From Candidatus Heimdallarchaeota archaeon LC_3 (lineage in GTDB: Archaea > Asgardarchaeota > Heimdallarchaeia > Hodarchaeales > LC-3), in assembly GCA_001940645.1 (NCBI GenBank), contig MDVS01000150.1, positions 1 through 64,000 of the forward strand: 64,000 bases of DNA, in the 5' to 3' direction. Positions 46,939 to 55,288 of this stretch are shown here, piece after piece (position 1 is the first letter of the stretch; each line of letters opens with the position of its first letter). The translations under genes were made by a program, and so were the position numbers. Below the pieces are notes generated by a model. That model made no database searches. It was not told where the DNA came from and was given only the letters and a program-made list of their open reading frames with translations.

Positions 46939-48816
46939 TTGATTCCACAAAAATTACTCACATATGCACGAAAACTTCGTTCTAATCATTCATATGAATT
47001 AGCACTTGGAATCCTACAAGATAGTTTGGAATATCCATCTTTAGATAATAATCCTATAATTTTTGCTGAATTTTTATTAGAAATTTCTTACAATTTTTTT
47101 GGTTTGGGTAAATATGCTGAAGCCAATTCGAGTTTGAAAACTGGATGGGATCTAGTTAATGTTGTTCCAGTAATTCCCAAATCTCTTCAAGTTGACATAT
47201 TAAAAGCATTAGGAAGATCAGAATTAGTAAAAAACTCAGAAGAAAGTGTAAAATGGTTTCGCAAAACACTTGAATTACTTGAAAATTTGAAAAAACTTGG
47301 AAATCCCGAAGATCAAATTGAAAAATTCACGTCTTTAAACAAAAAGGACGACTTGTCTCTAATTAAAGCAGAAGAATTTGATGAATTAAGAATTTTGTCA
47401 GAAAGAGACCCTATTGAGTTGCATATCGCCAGAGTTCAATCTGATCTCGGATTAGCATATAGAATATTGGGTGATTATGAATCCGCTATTGGTAATTTAC
47501 ACGGAGCATGTAAAATATTTGAAAAAGTATCCTTAATTGAGTCTTATTTAGAATCGTTAGTTGATTTAAGTATTTCTCATATATTATGTGGTAATTTTCA
47601 AGATTCAAATGAAAATATTGATATCATTTTAGAGATTCTTGAGCAAAATCCCAAGTATAACAACATTGTTCCGGAATTATTACTTCATATTTTAAAAGGA
47701 TACATCTTTTGGCAATTACAACTAAAACAAGCTGAATATGCGTTCCAACAAGCTAGTATTGCATTGAAAACAACAAATTCATATTTACTGGAAGGTTTTT
47801 TCTATCTTCTAAGAGGAATATATAACTTTTCGGTAGATAATGGTTCTGTTGCACATAAAGAAACTGAATCTTCTCCTCATCAACTTTTTTCATCAGCATT
47901 AGTAAGATGGAGATCATTAAAATTTTATCCACCGTTAATAGATACTTTATGGATATCTTTTAGCTGGTTATTGACAAAATGGAATTTAACAAAAAATAAA
48001 GATGAAATAAGTAAAATTGAAGAGATTTTAAGTGAGTTAGAAACTCTCTGGCCAATTATAAAAGAAAATCTCGAAAGCGAGGAAAAAAGATTATTGGTTA
48101 TTATCCAATATGCAAGAATTCAACTGGAAATGATTAAAAAAGGCTTAAAATCTCATTTTTTCGGTCATTATTTACGTTCACTACAGAAAACCCTTAAAAT
48201 TGCACGAAGACAGCAAATATTAGATATAAGACTTGTTGTATATGCCCAAGTATTTTATTTCTTATTACAACTGAATTCATACAAAGATGAAAAAGAAAGA
48301 ACTCGTTTAATAGCTTTATTAGATGATTTAGGAAGAGATATTCAAGAATCCAAATCTAAAATCCTTATCCAATTTTATTATATTTTTCAAGCAAAGATGT
48401 TAATATTTTTAGATTTCAAAAAAGTTAATCAAAGTATTAATTTATTGAAGAATGCTAAAGATTTAATAAATGATCCACAATTTATACAATATTCTGAAGA
48501 TATTGAATCCTTAGAAAACAAGTGGCAATCCTATTTCAAATCCATGAAAAATAATCCTGATAATATTCAAAAATTGTTAGTTGAATTTAGAAAAGAATCA
48601 AAACAGGATATGATTCAAATGCTTTTGAAATTTACTAATCTATATATTTTCCAATTTCTAATCTTACCATCTAGAATTCTTACAATGGCAGATTGGAAGA
48701 AAAAATTCGATCCTGCTGATGTAATAACATTATTTCATAGCCCATCTGAATATACAACAAATATTTCAAGCTTTTCAGCTGATTTGGATGAAAATTTTGT
48801 TGCAGAAGAAGTATAA
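46939..48816 (+). CDS. TPR-repeat protein
   Basis: A 625-residue helical protein built of TPR-like helix pairs: SYELALGILQDSLEYP, LEISYNFFGLGKYAEANSSL, VQSDLGLAYRILGDYESAIG and LVDLSISHILCGNFQDSNEN are clear examples in the first 270 residues; the rest is helical with weaker repeats. No signal peptide or catalytic motif. TPR arrays bind other proteins, so a scaffold or co-chaperone role is likely. The only available start is TTG 46939, with just a weak GGAC upstream. A second TPR gene lies downstream at 49170. Confidence 0.7.
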   Translation: MIPQKLLTYARKLRSNHSYELALGILQDSLEYPSLDNNPIIFAEFLLEISYNFFGLGKYAEANSSLKTGWDLVNVVPVIPKSLQVDILKALGRSELVKNSEESVKWFRKTLELLENLKKLGNPEDQIEKFTSLNKKDDLSLIKAEEFDELRILSERDPIELHIARVQSDLGLAYRILGDYESAIGNLHGACKIFEKVSLIESYLESLVDLSISHILCGNFQDSNENIDIILEILEQNPKYNNIVPELLLHILKGYIFWQLQLKQAEYAFQQASIALKTTNSYLLEGFFYLLRGIYNFSVDNGSVAHKETESSPHQLFSSALVRWRSLKFYPPLIDTLWISFSWLLTKWNLTKNKDEISKIEEILSELETLWPIIKENLESEEKRLLVIIQYARIQLEMIKKGLKSHFFGHYLRSLQKTLKIARRQQILDIRLVVYAQVFYFLLQLNSYKDEKERTRLIALLDDLGRDIQESKSKILIQFYYIFQAKMLIFLDFKKVNQSINLLKNAKDLINDPQFIQYSEDIESLENKWQSYFKSMKNNPDNIQKLLVEFRKESKQDMIQMLLKFTNLYIFQFLILPSRILTMADWKKKFDPADVITLFHSPSEYTTNISSFSADLDENFVAEEV

Positions 48817-48830
48817 CAATTGGTTTTAGT

Positions 48831-49140
48831 GTGGAAATTCGATCAGATATGGATCTAAACTCAATATTTGGGAATACTTTCTTCAGTAAAAAAGTAATAA
48901 AAAAAATTGTTTTAGATATTCTTGTTCCTATTAAAAACAGACAAATTATATTTAAAAAAGGTCTTAACGTTCTTCTGGATATTCAGGAATAATCTTGAGC
49001 TTTATTTTAAATATTCATCGCGATTAGTATTGAAGGGAAGCAATTATTCCAAAGAGGTCTATAAAAAAAATGTGTTACCTAGAAGATCCTTAAATTATTA
49101 TGAATCAACAGGTTTTCAACTTTCATTTAAAAATAAATAA
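48831..49140 (+). pseudogene. Possible small gene broken by a frameshift
   Basis: A 53-codon frame from GTG 48831 (EIRSDMDLNSIFGNTFFSKK, ending at TAA 48990) is followed in the +1 frame by another coding-like stretch to 49140 (YFKYSSRLVLKGSNYSKEVY, then VLPRRSLNYYESTG). Together they could make a single protein of about 100 residues with an indel near 48990. No family is recognised. It may also be chance open frame between the TPR genes. Confidence 0.3.
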
Positions 49141-49169
49141 TAAACAAAAACCTATGCAGATTTAAGAAA

Positions 49170-50624
49170 ATGACGCGATATTCTCCTACACAAATAATAA
49201 AGGCCATTAAATCAGCTGATTCAGCTTTTAAATCAAAGGATTATCAAAAAGCAATCGTTAGGTACAAGAAATCTGCTAGTATGGATCCTAAACAACCTTT
49301 AATATGGTTTCGGTTAGGAATTTCTTATTACTATTCAGGAAATTTATTAGAAGCAATCAGATCCTATGAACGAGCATTTGAAATAGAAAAACATTATGAA
49401 ATTGCAATTAATTTAGGATTATCATTTTTAGGGTTAAAAAAATACGATGATGCTGAAAAATCCTTTAATCAAGCTATACATCTTGATAAAAGTCCAAAAA
49501 ATTCACGAATTAAGGCAGAAATATATTTTCAAATTGGTCGAACTTTACATGCTAAAGGGGATTTAAAAAAATCATTAAAGATGCTTGATAAATCTGAATC
49601 TTGTGAAAATCCACCTATTTTACTTATAAATTATTTTAGGGGAGAAAACTACCTTTCACAAAACAAACTAGACGAATCAATTTCGTTTTATAAAAAAACT
49701 CTAGAAATAAATGAAAATTTCAAAGATGCGGTAATAAAATTGGTGCTTATCTACTTAGATACTGAAGATAAGGAAAATGCTTTAAAATTACTGACTTCAT
49801 TTATAAAGAAAAATCAAAAATCTTCAGATTTATGGAGTATTCGTGGGGATATCCATAATTCGATGAATGATTATGTTAATGCATTATTTGCTTTTAATCA
49901 GGCTATAAAATTTGCAGAATCTGATAAAGATGATCTTTCTGCACGAATTGGAAAAATCAAAAATTTGTTAATCCAAAAAAAGTTTGAAGAAGCAGAAAAT
50001 GAAATTGATACTTTTCTAGATAAACATCCAAAAAATATAGATGGATTAGTATTAAAAGCTGAATCACTATGGTTACAGAATATGAGAGAAAAAGCAATAC
50101 AATATTTTGAAGAAAATGTGATTTTTTATTATCCAGAAAATAAAGCTGCTCAGTTAAAACTTGCCGAATACTATCTTCAAGTCAAGAATTATACTGAAGC
50201 TGCTCCTAAATTAGAAAAACTTCTCGAAACACATCCAGAGGATTTTAATATTAATTTGAATTTGGGACAAATCTATTCCGAAGAAAATTACTTTGATTCT
50301 GTTAAATCTAAAGAATATTTAGACAAAGCATTAGTTTCAGCTAAAAAGGAAAAAGAATTTTCTCATGTTTATTTTACATACGGAAAACTGGACTATAAAA
50401 ATGAAAATTACAAAGACGCTGAAAATAATTTTAAAAAATCGTTAAAAATTGATAAAACGAATATTTATGCTGGATTATTTTTATCGAAAACTTATTTAAA
50501 AATTGACAATAAAGAAAGACTTGAATTATTTTTAACACAGTTTTTTGAATCTAATCCATCTTATAAGGAAATTTTTAAAACTGATGTTGATTTGAATCAA
50601 TTTATTATCGAGAATGAAAAATAA
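49170..50624 (+). CDS. TPR-repeat protein
   Basis: A 484-residue protein with about twelve canonical TPR units covering nearly its whole length, for example AFKSKDYQKAIVRYKKSASM, IWFRLGISYYYSGNLLEAI, NLGLSFLGLKKYDDAEKSF and YGKLDYKNENYKDAENNF. There is no signal peptide or enzymatic domain. It likely acts as a cytoplasmic protein-binding scaffold. The ATG at 49170 follows an AAGAAA ribosome-like site. The gene is followed after 21 bases by the Mut7-C gene, so the two may be co-transcribed, together with the PD-(D/E)XK protein further down. Confidence 0.88.
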   Translation: MTRYSPTQIIKAIKSADSAFKSKDYQKAIVRYKKSASMDPKQPLIWFRLGISYYYSGNLLEAIRSYERAFEIEKHYEIAINLGLSFLGLKKYDDAEKSFNQAIHLDKSPKNSRIKAEIYFQIGRTLHAKGDLKKSLKMLDKSESCENPPILLINYFRGENYLSQNKLDESISFYKKTLEINENFKDAVIKLVLIYLDTEDKENALKLLTSFIKKNQKSSDLWSIRGDIHNSMNDYVNALFAFNQAIKFAESDKDDLSARIGKIKNLLIQKKFEEAENEIDTFLDKHPKNIDGLVLKAESLWLQNMREKAIQYFEENVIFYYPENKAAQLKLAEYYLQVKNYTEAAPKLEKLLETHPEDFNINLNLGQIYSEENYFDSVKSKEYLDKALVSAKKEKEFSHVYFTYGKLDYKNENYKDAENNFKKSLKIDKTNIYAGLFLSKTYLKIDNKERLELFLTQFFESNPSYKEIFKTDVDLNQFIIENEK

Positions 50625-50645
50625 ATAATATTAAATGAAGATAAA

Positions 50646-51140
50646 ATGGATCAAATAAACAATTTTAAGACTGATTTACTTATCGATGGTAATTTTGGAA
50701 AATTAACAAAACATCTGAGATTTTATGGAATTTCAGTCTATTATAACATAAATAAAGATCATTTCTTACTTGAAACAATCGCAAATGATCATAAAATCCC
50801 ATTAATTACTTCTTCTAAGAAGCATAAAAATAATACCTATTGCTTAATACTACCTGATCATGTGAAAACAAAATTAATATCACAAATTGATTTTCTTTGC
50901 GAAAATCATCAGATTAATGAATTATTTAAAATTATGAACACTAGATGCGGTTTGTGCAATAATTTATTGACTATTGTCGATTCAGAAGATTATATGAATC
51001 ATTTACCTTCAAAAACATTGAAATTTTATCAAGAAAGTGTAAAAAACTTAAAAGTTTGGTTTTGCTTTCAATGTCGAAAGTCGTACTGGGAAGGAACACA
51101 TTGGAATCAAATTTTACAAAAAATTGATAAATGGTATTGA
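50646..51140 (+). CDS. Mut7-C RNase/zinc-ribbon domain protein
   Basis: A 164-residue protein of the Mut7-C family: a PIN-like N-terminal domain (LLIDGNFGKLTKHLRFYGIS, then IPLITSSKK) whose Asp and Lys residues resemble the nuclease core, and a C-terminal zinc ribbon with TRCGLCNNLL and WFCFQCRKSYWEGTHW. The layout matches archaeal and bacterial stand-alone members and the C-terminal domain of the animal exonuclease Mut7. They are thought to act on RNA, although the reaction is poorly known. It lies 21 bases after the TPR gene. Confidence 0.88.
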   Translation: MDQINNFKTDLLIDGNFGKLTKHLRFYGISVYYNINKDHFLLETIANDHKIPLITSSKKHKNNTYCLILPDHVKTKLISQIDFLCENHQINELFKIMNTRCGLCNNLLTIVDSEDYMNHLPSKTLKFYQESVKNLKVWFCFQCRKSYWEGTHWNQILQKIDKWY

Positions 51141-51317
51141 AGAATTTTTTAATTAATTCTTATAATACTAAATTCTCTTGTAACCAAAAATTTAGGAAAC
51201 AAATAATTAATTTTGAATTAAGTAATTGTTATAATTAATCAAATGCAATAAATAACTTTTAAAATTTAAATACTTATTTTAGAATAATTAATAGTTTAAA
51301 TGGAACTTTAATTGATA

Positions 51318-52553
51318 ATGATTGATCCACCAATTATTAGGAAACTCCCTAGTAATAGAAAAAAAAAATCTCAATCGCCTGCACCAAAGTTAATTAGAGG
51401 AATAATTTTCTTTTCGAATAATTCTTATTGGGTTAGGGAAGAAACAGTCATTAGAAGAATTAATGCCTTTTTACCAGAAAACAATAAATTAAAATATAAA
51501 CCTGACAGATTATTATCTCATGGTTGGAATGTTTATAGAAAATTAGCTCTTAAAGCTATTAATGAATTTATATTATCTTTTCCCTTTATTACTCATACAC
51601 CTGCATCTTTGCGCTCCTCTTTTGGAATGCCTACAAGAAAAGACAGGCAAAGAGGTAAATTTTCTGGAATTAGCTTGATTTCACAAGCTTTAGGCTGGGA
51701 AAATCCCTCACATACAACAAGGTCGTCTATTCCTGAACTACCAAAAGGTGATTTAGATACACTTAATAAACTATTTTCTTCCCTTAAAACCATAGAGAAG
51801 GATTATCCTATTGCTAATGATTTAATATCATATATGAATGACCATTTAAATAAAAATCCTTTGAAAAACATAATAATACCGGAAATTAACACTCATTCTA
51901 CTGACAGCTTAGAAAAAACTAAGTTATTTTTAGAAAATTTTGGTTTTACTAGTCTGCATTATGATATTCATCAAGATGAAGAACAATTTTTAACCCCTGA
52001 TCTCATTGGTAGTTATGGCAAACAAGGTAAAATTGTTTGGGTTGAGTTAAAAGAATGGGATCCTGAGACTAACAAAAAACTGTTTTTAAAACCTTTAAAG
52101 CAAATTTTTCAATACTTAACACAAGTTGAAATAGTCGTGATTATTTGCTCAGATAAATTAGAATTTATTAAATTTCTTAAGAAAAGCCAAGAATGGGATA
52201 TAAATTTTCTTAAGGATGAAATCGAAAAACTTCATTATAAGTTCACTGAAACTAAAGATAATATTAATATATTACGAGGAGATTATGTCAAAATTGGAAA
52301 ATCTATGCTTAAAAGAAATATTTTAGATCCTAAAGCAGAATCGTTACTCGCTACTATAATCAGTTCAAAAACACATGAAGAAATTGGGGTTATCAACACT
52401 GAAGTTGAAGCAGGGGAAGCTATTAACAATATAATTGAAAAAAATGCACAAATTTGGGAAAAAATTATAATTATGGATATTCAAGACATAAAAACCAAAG
52501 AAATTCCAAAAAAAAGTCCTGTTGTAATTTTTGGATCAATCAAATATAATTGA
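51318..52553 (+). CDS. PD-(D/E)XK nuclease-like protein
   Basis: A 411-residue protein. The N-terminal 190 residues are basic and helical without a recognised motif (RRINAFLPENNKLKYKPDRL). In the middle, TPDLIGSYGKQGKIVWVELK (about residues 226-245) matches the PD-(D/E)XK pattern, Asp in PDL and E-x-K in VELKEW, of restriction-type nucleases, preceded by a helix (SLEKTKLFLENFGF) as in that fold. The C-terminal 120 residues are helical and glutamate-rich. A role in DNA or RNA processing is likely, restriction or repair possible. The start is ATG 51318 or TTG 51312. Confidence 0.6.
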   Translation: MIDPPIIRKLPSNRKKKSQSPAPKLIRGIIFFSNNSYWVREETVIRRINAFLPENNKLKYKPDRLLSHGWNVYRKLALKAINEFILSFPFITHTPASLRSSFGMPTRKDRQRGKFSGISLISQALGWENPSHTTRSSIPELPKGDLDTLNKLFSSLKTIEKDYPIANDLISYMNDHLNKNPLKNIIIPEINTHSTDSLEKTKLFLENFGFTSLHYDIHQDEEQFLTPDLIGSYGKQGKIVWVELKEWDPETNKKLFLKPLKQIFQYLTQVEIVVIICSDKLEFIKFLKKSQEWDINFLKDEIEKLHYKFTETKDNINILRGDYVKIGKSMLKRNILDPKAESLLATIISSKTHEEIGVINTEVEAGEAINNIIEKNAQIWEKIIIMDIQDIKTKEIPKKSPVVIFGSIKYN

Positions 52554-52640
52554 ACATTGAATAGAAATAAGCTTTTACTGAAAAATATAAACAAATAATA
52601 ATAATAATTTTTTTACTTTTAGGAAGCTGTTGTTTATAGT

Positions 52641-53180
52641 ATGGGTTACACAAGACAAGGGTTGGTGAAAATGTTACTTTCACATCATCCTGCATGCAGT
52701 TATTATAGGGATCACGTAATTCAGCTTAATTTACACTTATTCCAACTTAATTTTTGTCTTGGTTGTTCCGGTTTTTATCCTTCATTATTGTTATCGTTTA
52801 CGATTTCACAAATAGGTCTTCTAGGAAAAAATTGGTTCTTTTTATTTAGTGTTTCAATATTATTTCTTTCTCCATCAATTGTTAGATTGTTTATTTATGT
52901 TCCTACAAGGCTGAAAACTTTGAGATTTTTAACTAAAGTATTTTTAGGATTAGCTGTAGGTATAGGATTATATACTGTAATAATAACAGAAAATATTTTT
53001 TTTATGGGTTTTCAATTATTATTCGGGCTTATTCTTTATATTATAATGGCTTATCAAAGACTGAATGATTCATACCCGGAATGTGGGCCATGTAGTTATA
53101 ATCCATCACCAGTATGCCCTGGAATGAACTCATTCTACGATCACAAAATTGATGTTTCTTTAACGGTAAAAAAAATGTAA
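52641..53180 (+). CDS. DUF2085-like membrane protein
   Basis: A 179-residue protein with four hydrophobic helices (within about residues 40-145). HHPACSYYRDHVI and FCLGCSGFYPS carry the His/Cys motif (HHPxC...CxGC) of DUF2085 membrane proteins, and a second cysteine cluster follows the last helix (ECGPCSYNPSPVC), so a metal or disulfide site is likely on each end. Function of the family is unknown. ATG 52641 is used; ATG 52671 directly before the HHP motif is possible. It sits 18 bases upstream of nep1 and may be co-transcribed with it. Confidence 0.75.
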   Translation: MGYTRQGLVKMLLSHHPACSYYRDHVIQLNLHLFQLNFCLGCSGFYPSLLLSFTISQIGLLGKNWFFLFSVSILFLSPSIVRLFIYVPTRLKTLRFLTKVFLGLAVGIGLYTVIITENIFFMGFQLLFGLILYIIMAYQRLNDSYPECGPCSYNPSPVCPGMNSFYDHKIDVSLTVKKM

Positions 53181-53198
53181 ATAAATGAAAGGATTATC

Positions 53199-53927
53199 AT
53201 GATTCGAATTGTTTTATATAATTGTGGTTTACAATTATTATCTTCTCTTCCTAAAAAGAGTTTACAACATCCTTCAGTTGTTTCTGATTTAAAAAAGAGA
53301 AAAAAAACCTCTGGGCTAATTTTACTTGATTTATCTATCCATCAAGAAGCGATGGAAAAAAAAGAAAATATTGGTAGGCCTGAAATAGTTCATCATTGCA
53401 TTATAAATTATCTTTACTCCAACATTTTTTCAACGTGGGGAAGTAAAATCCAGCTCGTAATTCAAACTGTAGAAAATAAATATTTTAACGTTCTGAATCA
53501 TTGGAATCCACCTTTATCTTTTAATCGCTTTAGAGGATTAATGGAACACTTATTATCAAAGGGATGGTTAAAAACTAATGCTGGCTTAATAAAGTTAAAA
53601 TCTGGATCATTATTAGATGTATTGAACAATAATGAAAATAAAATTTCACAGAAGAAAATTATTGCATTAACAAGATATGGCCAAAAAACCACTTTTTTGG
53701 ATCTGCAACACAAAATATTAGAATTCCTTTCTTCTAATATTGAGTATACCTTGTTAATTGGTGGTTACCAGAAGGGACCCAGCCCAATGAACATCGATCA
53801 TAAAATTGAGGAAAAAATCGCACTCACTGATGAAAAACTACCGTCATTCAGACTTATCAGTTTGTTAACTAGCTGTTTAGAATTTTCAGAACAATTTAAT
53901 GAAAAATATGAATTTGATATAAAATAA
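53199..53927 (+). CDS. nep1: Nep1/Emg1 rRNA pseudouridine N1-methyltransferase
   Basis: A 242-residue SPOUT-family enzyme that methylates a pseudouridine in small-subunit rRNA during ribosome assembly, found in archaea and eukaryotes. LILLDLSIHQEAM and ENIGRPEIVHHCI are the family N-terminal blocks, FNRFRGLMEHLLSKGWL the middle block, and YTLLIGGYQKGPSP contributes to the SAM knot. A GAAAGGAT ribosome site precedes ATG 53199. It is 18 bases after the DUF2085-like gene. Confidence 0.9.
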   Translation: MIRIVLYNCGLQLLSSLPKKSLQHPSVVSDLKKRKKTSGLILLDLSIHQEAMEKKENIGRPEIVHHCIINYLYSNIFSTWGSKIQLVIQTVENKYFNVLNHWNPPLSFNRFRGLMEHLLSKGWLKTNAGLIKLKSGSLLDVLNNNENKISQKKIIALTRYGQKTTFLDLQHKILEFLSSNIEYTLLIGGYQKGPSPMNIDHKIEEKIALTDEKLPSFRLISLLTSCLEFSEQFNEKYEFDIK

Positions 53928-54050
53928 AATTCTTTGAATTATCCCTATTTTTGGGAATCTCTTCGTACTTAAATCTAAAGTAAAAAGATTTATTAAATAC
54001 CATCTGTTTTCTTTAAAAGATTTTCTTTAATTTTTAGGTTGGAAACAAAT

Positions 54051-54236
54051 ATGAGAGGAAAATTATCAGTTACTCAAAATATCGATCGAATTAATATTAT
54101 TGCTCTATTGATTATTGTTATTACAATTATTATTTGTGGAACTTTTTTGCTATTTTCTGAACACTTCTTGAATTTTCAGAACAGCTCTTCTAAGGGATCT
54201 AATATTCTAAATTTGTTTGACAATTTTGCCCATTGA
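54051..54236 (+). CDS. Small single-pass membrane protein
   Basis: A 61-residue protein with one strong transmembrane helix (INIIALLIIVITIIICGTFLLF) and a short polar tail. GGTTGGAA seven bases upstream supports ATG 54051 over TTG 54039. The last 61 bases overlap the convergent GTPase gene, which makes the end doubtful. It does not match Sec61-beta. It might be a genuine small protein or a chance frame. Confidence 0.4.
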   Translation: MRGKLSVTQNIDRINIIALLIIVITIIICGTFLLFSEHFLNFQNSSSKGSNILNLFDNFAH

Positions 54237-55288
54237 ACATTATCAAGAAGTCTTCTCACCATACTATAAGCTTCCTTAAGTCCTTCTTCTTGGAAAACTG
54301 TTCCATGTAAAACATCGATAACTGTCCAACCGGTTTCTTTAGATAAATTGTTAAGTTGTTGTTTAAGGATTGTAACATCATCTTCAGTTGCTAATAATTT
54401 TGTTCTGATTGCGATTTCTATATCAGATTCATTAATATTTTCTGGAATCATTGGTTCTTTTCCAGCTTTTGGATACTTGCTAAGCAAAATATCCCAAGTA
54501 GTGTCTAATTCCATCATTGTTGGTCTCATATCATTGAGTAAACTGAGAAAAGCCATTTGTGCATCTTCACTATCTTCAGTGGTTTGTTGTCCAGCAATAG
54601 CTGAAGCAAGAGCTCTTGAAAACAATCGACAATTCACTAATGAAAATTCTTTTAATTTCCGTTTACCTTGGCTTGCTGATCCTGGAACAATGTCTTCAAA
54701 ATATTCTTCTTCTAATGAGTTAACAATAATTTGTTCCCCAATAGAGAATGGTATAGGTCCAACTGGAGCTTTAAATTGTCTTTGAATTATTTTGAACCCA
54801 CGCGCATGATAACTCATTCCCTCAGTTCGAGCTTTTTCAAAACCGACCATTATTATTTTAGCCATATTTTTTATTTCATTTTGAAAAACGTCGTTTTGAT
54901 CTCGCTTTGTTATAACAGCGGATACTGGAAAATCTTCATAAGGAACTCCAGGAGAAATTCTCGTAGCTTGGAGGATAGAAGAAGGCCAGAAAAGCTTTGT
55001 TGTGGAATCAAATATAATTATTACTCCTTCAGCTGTACTTCCAAACGCTGATCGAAGAGAACTCCATTTTTCTTGTCCTCCAATAGGAAGCAACAAAGAG
55101 AAAAATTCACCGTCATCATAAGAAGCTTTTAAATATTCTGTTTCTATAGTCCCTCCAAATTCTTCTTTATATTCCATATTTGGATTTCCAAGAGAGGCTA
55201 CTTTCGTAGCAAGTGCTGTTTTTCCACCTCCTTGAGATCCTACTACTAATAAACGACCAGCATTTATTTTTTCACCCGATGCTTCCAT
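54176..55288 (-). CDS. Arf/Rag-like GTPase with altered G3 and long C-terminal region
   Basis: A 370-residue protein. The GTPase-like domain (about 10-165) has G1 GSQGGGKT (17-24), G3-like PIGGQEKW (68-75) and G4 TKRD. The G3 aspartate that holds the Mg-bound water in DxxGQ is replaced by Pro68, though the GGQ switch is kept; nucleotide may be bound but hydrolysis or switching could differ. About 200 residues follow (through VIDVLHGTVFQEEGLKEAYS), helical and of no known family. The start ATG overlaps the stop of the upstream 669-residue gene by one base (TAATG), so it is translationally coupled as the last gene of a three-gene operon. Confidence 0.78.
   Translation of the reverse strand: MEASGEKINAGRLLVVGSQGGGKTALATKVASLGNPNMEYKEEFGGTIETEYLKASYDDGEFFSLLLPIGGQEKWSSLRSAFGSTAEGVIIIFDSTTKLFWPSSILQATRISPGVPYEDFPVSAVITKRDQNDVFQNEIKNMAKIIMVGFEKARTEGMSYHARGFKIIQRQFKAPVGPIPFSIGEQIIVNSLEEEYFEDIVPGSASQGKRKLKEFSLVNCRLFSRALASAIAGQQTTEDSEDAQMAFLSLLNDMRPTMMELDTTWDILLSKYPKAGKEPMIPENINESDIEIAIRTKLLATEDDVTILKQQLNNLSKETGWTVIDVLHGTVFQEEGLKEAYSMVRRLLDNVQWAKLSNKFRILDPLEELF

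Noticed and set aside
54051..54236. Sec61-beta homologue
   Set aside because: There is one transmembrane helix, but the conserved residues before it are missing.
54348..55051. Two plus-strand frames over the GTPase gene
   Set aside because: They lie entirely antisense to a gene with clear G motifs, and carry no signature of their own.
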